Shown here: positions 38,101 to 44,614 of the stretch, in pieces | How positions within the stretch are numbered: position 1 is the stretch's first letter | Layout: each line of letters starts with the position of its first letter | Assembly (NCBI GenBank): GCA_022241785.1 | Contig: JAKOMP010000045.1 | Span: 1 to 46,770, forward strand | DNA: 46,770 nt | Direction of reading: 5' to 3' | Origin: Cyanocohniella sp. LLY | GTDB taxonomy: Bacteria > Cyanobacteriota > Cyanobacteriia > Cyanobacteriales > Nostocaceae | Translations under genes and position numbers: made by a program | The notes under the pieces: model-generated | Database searches by the model: none | What the model was told of the DNA's origin: nothing | Seen by the model: only the letters and a program-made list of their open reading frames with translations

Positions 38101-40269
38101 GGCGATATTACTGCACAAAGATTTGTTCCCCATCCATTTAGCTATAAAGCTGGAGAACGACTTTATAAAACAGGGGACTTGGCGCGTTATTTAGCAGATG
38201 GCAATATTGAGTGTCTGGGACGGATTGACCATCAGGTGAAGTTTCGTGGTTTCCGCATTGAAGTTGAGGAGATTGAAGCAGCGATTAATCAACATCCTGC
38301 TGTGTGTGCAAGTGTGGTTGTTCTCAGAGAGGATGAACCAGGCAATAAAACTTTAGTAGCATATATTACTCTCGGTGCTCAACAGCAGTTGACCAGTATT
38401 GAACTGCGGCGCTTTTTGGAGCCGAATTTGCCAAGCTATATGCTACCAACGGCGATTGTGATGTTGGACGCACTGCCTGTGACACCAAATGGTAAGGTAG
38501 ACCGTCATGCCTTACCAGCACCTGACCTAACACAGTTACTACAAAAATCGGATTTTGTTCCTGCTTCTACACCTTTGGAACAAATGCTAGTTAGTATTTG
38601 GGCTGAGATACTAGGAATTGATCAATTAGGCATTCATGATAACTTCTTTGATTTGGGTGGACATTCATTACTCGCTACTCAACTGATTTCCCGAATTCGT
38701 CAGATTTTGCATTTAGATTTACCATTGCGCTGTTTGTTTGAAGCTCCTACTATTGCTGAACTAGCTTCTGTGATTCAAACAATGGTGATGCAGGGGCAAA
38801 ACTGGCAAAATTCCCCCTCTATTCTTCCCTGTTCGCGCCAAGTAGAACTACCTTTGTCCTTTGCTCAAAATAGACTGTGGTTTATCGACCAGCTGCAACC
38901 TGGTAATTCTGCATACAATATCTTCGAGGCTATTCGCCTCAAAGGTTCACTAAATCTTACAGCACTCGAACAAAGCATTAACGAAATTATTAGACGACAT
39001 GAAATCTTACGCACCCAATTTATTGCTGTAGACGGACAACCAGTGCAGGTGATTATCCCTGATTTGCAATTAAATTTACCACTGATAGACCTGGAAATCC
39101 TTTCAGCAACAGCGCAAGAAGCAGAAGTACAACGGTTAATTACTCAAGCCGCTCAACAGCCTTTCGACTTAACCCAAGCACCTTTAGTACGTGGTTCTCT
39201 GGTGAAACTGAACACTACAGAACATATAGTGCTATTCGCAATGCACCATATTATCTTTGATGCTTGGTCGATGGAAATATTAGTTGAGGAAGTAGCGACT
39301 TTATACTCATTATTCTGTGGCGGAAAGTCTAGCCTCTCGCCAGGTTCACCACTGCCAGAATTGCCTATCCAGTATGCAGATTTTGCTGTATGGCAACGCC
39401 AATGGTTACAAGGAGAAGTATTACAAACCCAGCTTAATTATTGGAAAAAACAACTAGGTAATACATTTCCTCGGTTAAATTTGCCTCAAAAATATTTGCG
39501 TTCCAGTATTGTCAATAACCAGGGTGCAAATCAATCATTTACATTGTCTCCAGAGCTAACTGAGGCGATCAATCTACTGAATCGTCAAGCAGGGGTAACT
39601 CTATTCATGACACTACTGGCAGTTTTTCAAGTGTTGCTTTATTGCTTTACAGGTACTGAAGATATTCGTGTTGGTTCACCCATTGCTAACCGCAATCGCG
39701 TGGAGATTGAAAAACTGATTGGATTTTTTGTGAATACTTTGGTGCTACGTATCGACTTGTCTGGCAATCCTAGTTTCTCAGAATTATTGGTGCGATCTCG
39801 TCGTATTACTTTAGAAGCCTATGCACACCAAGACCTCCCTTTTGAAAAACTAGTAGAACAACTACAACCAGAAAGAAATTTAAATCATAATCCATTGTAC
39901 CAAGCATGGTTTGTTCTTCAGAATACGCCCATGCAACAGTTGGAATTACCAGGTTTAACGCTGACTTCATTTGCAATGGAAAATAACACCACCAAACATG
40001 ATTTATTGTTAGAAATTGCGGAAAGTTCCGCAGGGTTAAATGGGAATTTTGCGTATAAAATTCACTTGTTTAATCACCTAAGTGTGTCTCGGCTAATCAG
40101 ACATTTTGAAAAACTTTTAGTCTCTGTTACCGCACGTCCAGATACAAAGCTAAATGAACTAGTAAAAATCCTGGCGGAAATGGAGCAAGAACAACAGGAA
40201 ATCCAAAAACAAGAACTGCAAGCCGTACAGCAGCAAAAATTAAAGATGAGCAAACGCAAAAAAAATTAG
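29167..40269 (+). CDS. Three-module NRPS ending in an extra C domain: (C-A-PCP)x3-C
   Basis: This 3700-residue synthetase has C domains with HHIVVDG at 181-187, HHIVSDG at 1237-1243, HHIAADG at 2289-2295 and HHIIFDA at 3360-3366. Adenylation domains begin near 507, 1564 and 2616, and PCPs carry LGGHSL with Ser1045, Ser2097 and Ser3167. Codes read by eye are DILQLGMIWK for A1 and A2, which match known Gly codes, and DVEEIGVVTK for A3, unassigned; Glu at two pocket positions hints at a basic or polar side chain. There are no epimerase, methyltransferase or thioesterase domains. The terminal C domain has no A domain in the same protein; its acceptor is probably the PCP two genes downstream. A1 and A2 share long identical DNA runs (for example 41 bases from 31234 and from 34405). 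The N-terminal 40 residues look like a docking helix that receives the chain from the PKS. Confidence 0.95.
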   Translation: MDNIKDKLLQRRSKLSPTQRSLLAKRLRGEVDSHSQLEVISRRSQTSPAPLSYAQQRLWFIHQLDPDNPHYSELACVQLTGALNVDALEKSFNEIVQRHEALRTTFELVEEQAVQVIHSAVTIELPVVNLRWIPEVEQQAQIEQITTEIAQKPFDLATAPLLRAILLQIGEEEYLLLFIIHHIVVDGWSIGLLIRELALLYEAFSTGKTSPLPDLPIQYADFAIWQRQWLQGQLQKTQLDYWKQQLAGVTTLALPTDRPRPPIQSFQGAVTSFELSASLTNMLRDLSNQEGVTLFMTVMAAFQALLYRYTGQEDICVGSPIANRNQSEIQGLIGFFVNTLVLRTHVAGNLSFLELLNRVREVCVGAYAHADLPFEQLVAELQPDRNLSHMPLFQVMFAWQEDTEKELTLPGLTLNWLPTVTQTSRFDLTLHVVDAKPELKGFLEYNTDLFDAETVSRIIAHLRTLLEGIVANPQARLLDLPILTTNELNQQLLEWNNTEVEYPQQQCIHELFEAQVQKTPDAVAVVFEDKQLTYGELNARANQLAHYLQKLGVKPEVLVGICVERSLAMVIGLLAILKAGAAYVPLDPSYPQERLAYILEDTQASVLLTQTSLLEVIPPHKAQVVCVDTDWHLIEQQSQENLFFQLTPDNLAYTIYTSGSTGKPKGVQIAHIALSNFLLAMQQNPGITTEDTLLAVTTYSFDIAALELFLPIIVGGRLVITSPEVASDGTQLSATLTDSQATVMQATPATWQLLLAADWHGNQQLKILCGGEALPGYLAYQLQQRCHSLWNMYGPTETTIWSAASLVKTVDNTVPISQPIANTQLYILDQYHQLVPVGVAGELCIGGEGLARGYFHRPDLTAEKFIPNPFSNKAATRLYKTGDLARYLPNGEIEYIGRIDNQVKIRGFRIELGEIEALITQYPVVRETVVVVRSDLADSQTLVAYVVPQQEQKLTISELRSFLESKLPNYMVPAAVVTLEALPLTPNGKIDRKALPAPELIQLSSSNYVPPTTPIENLLVGIWAEILKLDRIGIHDNFFELGGHSLIATRVISQIRQVFSRELPLRCLFEKPTIAGLATEIETAQKAGLGIETTKIERVERTSQLPLSFAQQRLWFLAQLEPDSPFYNIPAAVRLQGELNFNALQQTFTEILHRHETLRTNFQTMEGQAITIINEATPLVLPLLDLSQLPLEQQELEVKQQAAQEAQQPFDISSDYLLRVKLLRLNAQEHIVLLTMHHIVSDGWSIGVLVQELATLYPAFCHGQGSPLTELPIQYVDFAAWQRQWLQAQVLESQISYWRQLLENSPKLLELPTDYPRPVIQTFRGATYSFNISEELSLALRKLSQQQGSTLFMTLLAAFQTLLWRYTGQEDIVVGSPIANRNRAEIEGLIGFFVNTLVLRTNLAGNPRFEELLKRVREVALGAYAHQDLPFELLVEQLQPQRDLSYTPLFQVMFVLQNAPMSALELPDLTLSPVENESNTSKFDLTLYMSETESGIVGNLEYNTDLFQESSIHRMVEYLQTLLSGIVVNPQQRLSKLPLLSEPEKYQLLQEWNDTQVEYPQEQCIHQLFEGQVQKTPDAVAVVFEDEQLTYCELNARANQLAHYLRSLGVKPEVLVGICVERSLDMVIGLLAILKAGGAYIPLDPNYPQERLAFILKDAQVSVLLTQASLLATIPQHQAQTICIDTDWHFISPQNPENLFSQITPENLAYAIYTSGSTGKPKGVQIPHIALSNFLFAMQQSPGITKEDTLLAVTTYSFDIAALELFLPIIVGARLVIVSREVAADGIQLSAKLMDFQATLMQATPATWQLLLAAGWSGNQQLKILCGGEALPAHLANQLLERCASVWNMYGPTETTIWSAASEVKTVNGTVKISQPIANTQLYILDQYNQLVPVGVPGQLCIAGDGLARGYFQRPNLTAEKFIPHPFSDKPSARLYLTGDLARYLPNGEIEYLGRIDNQVKLRGFRIELGEIETVIIQHPAVRETVVTVADSQSLVAYVVPQTQQTLAITELRGLLESQLPSYMIPGAFVILEALPLTPNGKVDRKALPAPEFTQILLSSQSPSTPIEILLAGIWTEVLGINHVGVGDNFFELGGHSLIATRVMSQIRQVFSVELPLRRLFEKPTIAGLAKEIENAIQVGLGVERINIERIARLPHLPLSFAQQRLWFLAQLEPDSPFYNIFAAVRLQGELNIQALQQTFNEILSRHEALRTNFKTVEGQAVIIISEATPLKLPQIDLSQLPANQQEDQVKQQTLKEAQQPFDLTTDVLLRVKLLRLGQQEHIALLTMHHIAADGWSVGVLVQELATLYPAFCNGQLSPLIELPIQYVDFAAWQRQWLQGEILQSQISYWRSQLEDAPKVLELPTDYPRPAIQTFQGATYSFELSKELSVSLNKLSQQQGSTLFMTLLAAFQTLLWRYTGQEDIVVGSPIANRHRSEIEGLIGCFVNTLVLRTNLAGNPSFPELLKRVREVALGAYAHQDLPFEHLVEQLQPERHLNRNPLFDVMFVLQNAPAQELKLPGLTLSLLSEENQTAILDLTLSMTETEQGLLGQMEYSTYLFDSSTIERMVGHFQVLLAAIVAEPEQCLSDLPLLSAAEQHQLLLEWNHTDAEYATDKCIHELFEVQVERTPDAVAVVFDNQQLTYRELNTKANQLAHYLRSLGVKPEVLIGICVERSPSQVIAILGVLKAGGAYVPLDPTYPRDRLRGMVEDAQVKVLLAQQQLIAELPETNAYLVCLDRDWDLIAQQQPDNCASAVIPENLAYVIYTSGSTGKPKGAMVAHQALVNYSLEIAKQFNLQQSDRILQFASVGFDVVVEELFPTWLSGATVVLLESKQPISCAELLQLINKHQLTVFELPTAYWHQWVYELSLRQAPLPACVRLTIIGGETVSPQHLAAWQKFGSDLVHVYGLTETTVTSTLYHLPCGVYTQQINNGNLPIGRPIANTQIYILDEALQPVPVGVVGELYIGGVSLGRGYLKSGDITAQRFVPHPFSYKAGERLYKTGDLARYLADGNIECLGRIDHQVKFRGFRIEVEEIEAAINQHPAVCASVVVLREDEPGNKTLVAYITLGAQQQLTSIELRRFLEPNLPSYMLPTAIVMLDALPVTPNGKVDRHALPAPDLTQLLQKSDFVPASTPLEQMLVSIWAEILGIDQLGIHDNFFDLGGHSLLATQLISRIRQILHLDLPLRCLFEAPTIAELASVIQTMVMQGQNWQNSPSILPCSRQVELPLSFAQNRLWFIDQLQPGNSAYNIFEAIRLKGSLNLTALEQSINEIIRRHEILRTQFIAVDGQPVQVIIPDLQLNLPLIDLEILSATAQEAEVQRLITQAAQQPFDLTQAPLVRGSLVKLNTTEHIVLFAMHHIIFDAWSMEILVEEVATLYSLFCGGKSSLSPGSPLPELPIQYADFAVWQRQWLQGEVLQTQLNYWKKQLGNTFPRLNLPQKYLRSSIVNNQGANQSFTLSPELTEAINLLNRQAGVTLFMTLLAVFQVLLYCFTGTEDIRVGSPIANRNRVEIEKLIGFFVNTLVLRIDLSGNPSFSELLVRSRRITLEAYAHQDLPFEKLVEQLQPERNLNHNPLYQAWFVLQNTPMQQLELPGLTLTSFAMENNTTKHDLLLEIAESSAGLNGNFAYKIHLFNHLSVSRLIRHFEKLLVSVTARPDTKLNELVKILAEMEQEQQEIQKQELQAVQQQKLKMSKRKKN
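36637..37662 (+). repeat. Long direct repeat, copy 1 (end of C3 through A3 core)
   Basis: This tract lies at a constant offset of 9108 bases from 45745-46770 with no insertions or deletions. Over the 80 bases I compared closely (36641-36720) there are about 7 differences, and later stretches are similar or closer. Immediately upstream of 36637 the two genes are much less alike. It covers the C-terminal part of the third condensation domain and the first part of the third adenylation domain. Confidence 0.85.
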
Positions 40270-40292
40270 TAATTAAATAGAGATAATTAACC

Positions 40293-41351
40293 ATGACTAA
40301 TACCAAGTTTAATCAAAATCTTAAACAATTGGGTAATATCAATCGTAAATCTATCAGCGTCTTTGAAAATGAATTAATAAAAACTGCATTTTTACCATCA
40401 AATACCTCTCTTCCCTTAGTGGTTCAACCCAATGTCGATCACTTAAATATAGCAATTTGGATTCAAAATAATCACGCCTGGATTCAAAGCCAAATATTAA
40501 AACATGGTGGTATACTATTTCGAGATTTTAATGTCAAAGATGTAGCAGAGTTTCAGAAATCTATCCAAGCTCTTTCCGGAAACTTGCTAGAATATTCTTA
40601 CCGTTCCACACCACGTAATCATGTTAGTGGTAATATTTATACTTCTACAGAATATCCTGCCACTCATTTCATTCCTCTACATAATGAAATGTCTTACTCT
40701 CGTACTTGGCCTATAAAAATTGCCTTTTTTTGCATTAAAAAATCGGAGCAAGGTGGAGAAACACCAATTGCTGACAGCCGCAAAATTTTTTCTCGAATAC
40801 ATCCAAAAATTAAAGAAAAATTTCTGCAAAAAGGGGTAATGTATGTGCGAAACTATGGAGTAGGATTAGATTTATCATGGCAAAATGTCTTTAATACAAA
40901 AAATAAGCTTGATGTAGAAACATATTGCCATCAGGCAGGAATTCAATTAGAATGGAGAGATAAGGAAAACTCTGGTTTTAGCCTAAGAACTCGTCAAATT
41001 TGTCAAGCCGTTGCCAAGCATCCCCAAACATCAGAAATAGTTTGGTTCAATCAGGCGCACTTATTTCATATATCAAGTTTAGATAATAGTATTCGCGCCC
41101 AGTTATTGGCTAATTTCTCAGCAGAAGATTTGCCACGCAATGCTTATTATGGTGATGGTTCGCCTATTGAAGATTCTATATTAGAAGAAATTCGGGAAAC
41201 TTATCAGCAAGAAGCAATTATCTTTCCTTGGCAAGAGGGTGATGTATTATTACTCGATAATATGTTATCTGCTCATGGAAGAATGCCTTTTCAAGGTTCT
41301 CGTAAGGTCGTAGTCGGTATGGCAGAAGAATACAAGTCTCCAGAACATTAA
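40293..41351 (+). CDS. SyrP-like Fe(II)/2-oxoglutarate dioxygenase, probable aspartyl beta-hydroxylase
   Basis: This 352-residue TauD/SyrP-like non-haem iron enzyme hydroxylates an unactivated carbon using oxygen and 2-oxoglutarate. The metal ligands are visible as His130 and Glu132 (PLHNEMSY) and His328 (SAHGRMPF), with Arg337 a likely 2-oxoglutarate anchor. Family blocks QGGETPIADSR (153-163), GVMYVRNYG (181-189), WFNQAHLFH (251-259) and LPRNAYYGDGSPIE (280-293) are all present, as in SyrP-type hydroxylases that act on PCP-bound amino acids. The gene sits between an NRPS ending in a lone C domain and an NRPS whose A domain reads as Asp-specific (DLTKIGHVGK). I therefore infer beta-hydroxylation of carrier-bound aspartate. 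It is in the same operon (23 and 20 bases to its neighbours). Confidence 0.9.
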   Translation: MTNTKFNQNLKQLGNINRKSISVFENELIKTAFLPSNTSLPLVVQPNVDHLNIAIWIQNNHAWIQSQILKHGGILFRDFNVKDVAEFQKSIQALSGNLLEYSYRSTPRNHVSGNIYTSTEYPATHFIPLHNEMSYSRTWPIKIAFFCIKKSEQGGETPIADSRKIFSRIHPKIKEKFLQKGVMYVRNYGVGLDLSWQNVFNTKNKLDVETYCHQAGIQLEWRDKENSGFSLRTRQICQAVAKHPQTSEIVWFNQAHLFHISSLDNSIRAQLLANFSAEDLPRNAYYGDGSPIEDSILEEIRETYQQEAIIFPWQEGDVLLLDNMLSAHGRMPFQGSRKVVVGMAEEYKSPEH

Positions 41352-41371
41352 TTCATCAGGGTGTAGTTAAT

Positions 41372-44300
41372 ATGCAAGTAAAACAGATTGAAGGCTTTAG
41401 GTTATCTCCGCAGCAAAAACATATATGGTTGTTAGAAAAGAATGAAAATCTATCACCATTAAGAGTTCAATGTGTAGTGTCTATAACAGGTAAACTAAAT
41501 ATTGAGGTCTTAAAAGCAGTATTACAAAATTTGGTCAATCAATACGAAATTTTTCGTACTACTTTTTATCATCTACCAGAAATGGAAATACCATTACAGG
41601 TGATAACAGATAATTATGAAATTGATATTACTGAATTAATTTTTCAGGATTTAGTTGGAGAAAAACAGGAAGCCCGTCTTGATGAACTATTTAATCAACT
41701 TAAACATTTATCTTTTGATTTAAAAAATAAACCACCATTCCAAGCATATATCATCACTTTATCTTCAAATAAATATGTTTTAATGTTAAATTTATCTGCA
41801 TTAGTAGCAGATAGTTATACTCTGACATATTTGTTAAATAAAATTAGTATTACTTACGCAGCTTTTTTGCAAGGTCAAAACCTGGATGATGAACCACTAC
41901 AATATGCAGATATTGCAGAGTGGCAAAATCAGATTTTAGAATCAAATGAGTCAGAATTAGGAAAAGAATATTGGCGTAAGCAAGATATTACTGCTATTAA
42001 CACATTTAATCTTTGGTTTGAAAATAAACAATCCGTCAAAGGTAGCTTTCAATCTCAGCGTATATCTTTAAATTTAGGTAATGATATAGTTGAAAAAATA
42101 GAGTTAATATGCTCAAAATATCAGGTTAAGAAGGGCGATATTTTACTGGCTTGTTGGTTGATACTGCTGGGTAAAATTACTGGGAAACATGGTTTATGTA
42201 TTGGAATTGTTGGGGATGGCAGAAAATATACGGAACTAGAGCAAGTATTAGGAATATTATCAAAATATTTACCGATCGCCTGCCATATCAAAACCCAAAC
42301 AAATTTTAGTGAAATCTTACAACAGATACATAATTCAGTAAAGAATGCCTGGGAATGGCAAGAATATTTTACTTGGGAAGAAATTGTAAAATTGGTAGAT
42401 TTTTGTCCAGTTGCTTTTGAATTTGTAGAATTCCCCGAAGATTATTCTGTCGCAGACGTATCGTTTTCTTTGTCGAAGTATTACTCTTGTATTGATAAAT
42501 TTAAAATTAAGTTGACTTGCCTGCATCAAGGAAACGCTTTAATTACTGAACTTCATTTTGATGAAAAATTGTATAATATTGAGGATATAAAAACATTATC
42601 TGAACAGTTTCAAACATTATTACAAAATGTGATCGCTAATCCAGAAATAGCCATCAGTCAGCTAAATATTCTGAGCGATCGCCAGTTACAACAAATACTT
42701 GTAGAATTTAATCATACGAATGCAGATCATTCTCCAGATACGTGTATTCATCAACTATTTGAAGAGCAAGTAAAACGCACACCTGATGAAATTGCTCTTG
42801 TCTTTGAGCAACAGCAATTAACCTATGCACAGTTAAATGCACGCACGAATCAACTAGCCCATCACTTACGTCAGCGAGGAGTTGGGGCGGAAGTTTTGGT
42901 GGGGCTTTATGTTGAACGTTCCTTGGAAATGATCATTGGGTTGCTGGGAATTTTGAAAGCTGGTGGTGCATATATACCCTTAGATTCAAACTATCCACAC
43001 CAGCGTTTAGCGCAGATGTTAGAAGATGCTCAAGTACAAGTGCTGGTAACTCAACAGCATCTGCTAAAAGAGCTTCAAGAGCATCCAGCAAAGGTAGTAT
43101 GTTTAGATGTAGACTCCGCAATAATCGCTCAACAAAGTCACGAAAATTTGCAACCTGAAGTCACACCGGAGAATTTAGTATATGTTGTGTTTACCTCCGG
43201 TTCTACAGGTAAACCGAAAGGAGTTGCAGTTGAACATCGCCAACTATGCAACTACCTTCATGGGATTGTCGCAAAAATAGATTTTTCTACCTGTCGCAGC
43301 TTTGCTCATATTGCCACCTTTGCAGCCGACTTGGGCAATACAATGATTTTTCCTGCTTTGTGTGGCGGTGGATGTCTGCATATAATTTCCCAAGAACGGG
43401 CTACTAACTCAGAAGCACTAGGAGAGTATTTTCATCGCCACACCATTGATTGTTTAAAGATAGTTCCCGCTCATCTTGCAGCTTTACTTACATCTGCTCA
43501 ACCTCAACAAATATTACCTCAACAACGCTTAATTTTAGGTGGTGAGGCTTGTAGTTGGCATTTAATTGAGCAAATTCAGGCCTTAGCACCCAATTGTAAA
43601 ATTTTTAACCACTACGGGCCAACAGAAACTACTGTCGGCGTGCTGACTTACCCAATAGAGAAGAGTCGGACTGACTCTGCAACCGTACTGATTGGCAAAG
43701 CGATCGCCAACACACAAATTTACTTGCTAGACTCTCATCTGCAACCCGTACCGATTGGCGTTCCGGGAGAACTTTATATTGGCGGAGATAGTTTAGCACG
43801 GGGTTACTTAAACCTACCCGAACTCACACTCGAAAAATTTATTCCTAATCCGTTTAACAATTCAAAATCTCATCGTTTGTATAAAACAGGGGATTTAGCC
43901 CGTTATTTACCAGACGGAAATATAGAGTTTTTAGGAAGAGTTGACGATCAGGTAAAAATTCGGGGCTTTCGCATCGAATTAGAAGAAATATTGCTCACCC
44001 TCCAGCAACATCCTGCGGTGCAACAGGCGATAGTTTGCAGTCGAGAAGATGTACCGGGTGACAAACGCTTAGTCGCTTATATCGTCTTCGAGCCAAAATC
44101 AGCCATTCCTCATCCCCAATCGGCAGACTTGCGTGCTTTCCTCAGAGAAAAACTGCCTGAATATATGGTTCCTTCAGCCTTTGTGATGTTGAAGACTTTA
44201 CCTTTGACAGCAGGCGGAAAAATAGATCGAGAAAAACTACCAGCACCAGAGCAAGTTCCACCCGAATTAGCCGCCACCTTTGTTGCTCCCCGCAACCAAA

Positions 44301-44614
44301 CAGAAGAAGCGATCGCCAAAATTTGGGCAGAAGTTCTCGCTGTTGAGCAAGTGGGAATTCACGACAATTTCTTTGAGTTGGGAGGACATTCCCTAATAGC
44401 AACACAAGTGATTTCTCGCATCCGCCAATCTTTACAAGTAGAGTTGCCTTTGCGTCAGTTTTTTGATTCCCCCACCGTTGCTGATTTAGGGGTAATGCTA
44501 GCCCAAAACTTAGCAGAACAAACAGATGAGGCAATGTTAGCCCAGATGTTAGCAGAGTTAGAGGCACAGGAAGAAAGCCAAGAAGTTTTGGTAAAGGAAG
44601 GAGCAGACTTATGA
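41372..44614 (+). CDS. NRPS: noncanonical C-like domain, Asp-type A, PCP
   Basis: This 1080-residue protein begins with a condensation-superfamily domain (about 1-440) that lacks the catalytic HHxxxDG. The aligned stretch at 142-148 reads SALVADS, so it is probably not a peptide-bond former. The adenylation domain starts near 458, and the code DLTKIGHVGK matches Asp codes (His at pocket position 322 separates Asp from Asn). The PCP has LGGHSL with Ser1007. The domain resembles in concept the interface domain reported in siderophore NRPSs, which helps a beta-hydroxylase reach the carrier-bound Asp. The catalytic C domain for this module is likely the last domain of the previous NRPS. The C-terminal tail is acidic and helical (about 1050-1080). 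Its TGA overlaps the next ATG by 4 bases (ATGA), implying translational coupling. Confidence 0.93.
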   Translation: MQVKQIEGFRLSPQQKHIWLLEKNENLSPLRVQCVVSITGKLNIEVLKAVLQNLVNQYEIFRTTFYHLPEMEIPLQVITDNYEIDITELIFQDLVGEKQEARLDELFNQLKHLSFDLKNKPPFQAYIITLSSNKYVLMLNLSALVADSYTLTYLLNKISITYAAFLQGQNLDDEPLQYADIAEWQNQILESNESELGKEYWRKQDITAINTFNLWFENKQSVKGSFQSQRISLNLGNDIVEKIELICSKYQVKKGDILLACWLILLGKITGKHGLCIGIVGDGRKYTELEQVLGILSKYLPIACHIKTQTNFSEILQQIHNSVKNAWEWQEYFTWEEIVKLVDFCPVAFEFVEFPEDYSVADVSFSLSKYYSCIDKFKIKLTCLHQGNALITELHFDEKLYNIEDIKTLSEQFQTLLQNVIANPEIAISQLNILSDRQLQQILVEFNHTNADHSPDTCIHQLFEEQVKRTPDEIALVFEQQQLTYAQLNARTNQLAHHLRQRGVGAEVLVGLYVERSLEMIIGLLGILKAGGAYIPLDSNYPHQRLAQMLEDAQVQVLVTQQHLLKELQEHPAKVVCLDVDSAIIAQQSHENLQPEVTPENLVYVVFTSGSTGKPKGVAVEHRQLCNYLHGIVAKIDFSTCRSFAHIATFAADLGNTMIFPALCGGGCLHIISQERATNSEALGEYFHRHTIDCLKIVPAHLAALLTSAQPQQILPQQRLILGGEACSWHLIEQIQALAPNCKIFNHYGPTETTVGVLTYPIEKSRTDSATVLIGKAIANTQIYLLDSHLQPVPIGVPGELYIGGDSLARGYLNLPELTLEKFIPNPFNNSKSHRLYKTGDLARYLPDGNIEFLGRVDDQVKIRGFRIELEEILLTLQQHPAVQQAIVCSREDVPGDKRLVAYIVFEPKSAIPHPQSADLRAFLREKLPEYMVPSAFVMLKTLPLTAGGKIDREKLPAPEQVPPELAATFVAPRNQTEEAIAKIWAEVLAVEQVGIHDNFFELGGHSLIATQVISRIRQSLQVELPLRQFFDSPTVADLGVMLAQNLAEQTDEAMLAQMLAELEAQEESQEVLVKEGADL

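Noticed and set aside
29167-40269. Epimerase domains that would give D-residues
   Set aside because: After each PCP the next domain is a canonical C domain with an acceptor-type start and no E-domain motifs. D-residues could still arise through dual C domains, which I cannot judge by eye.
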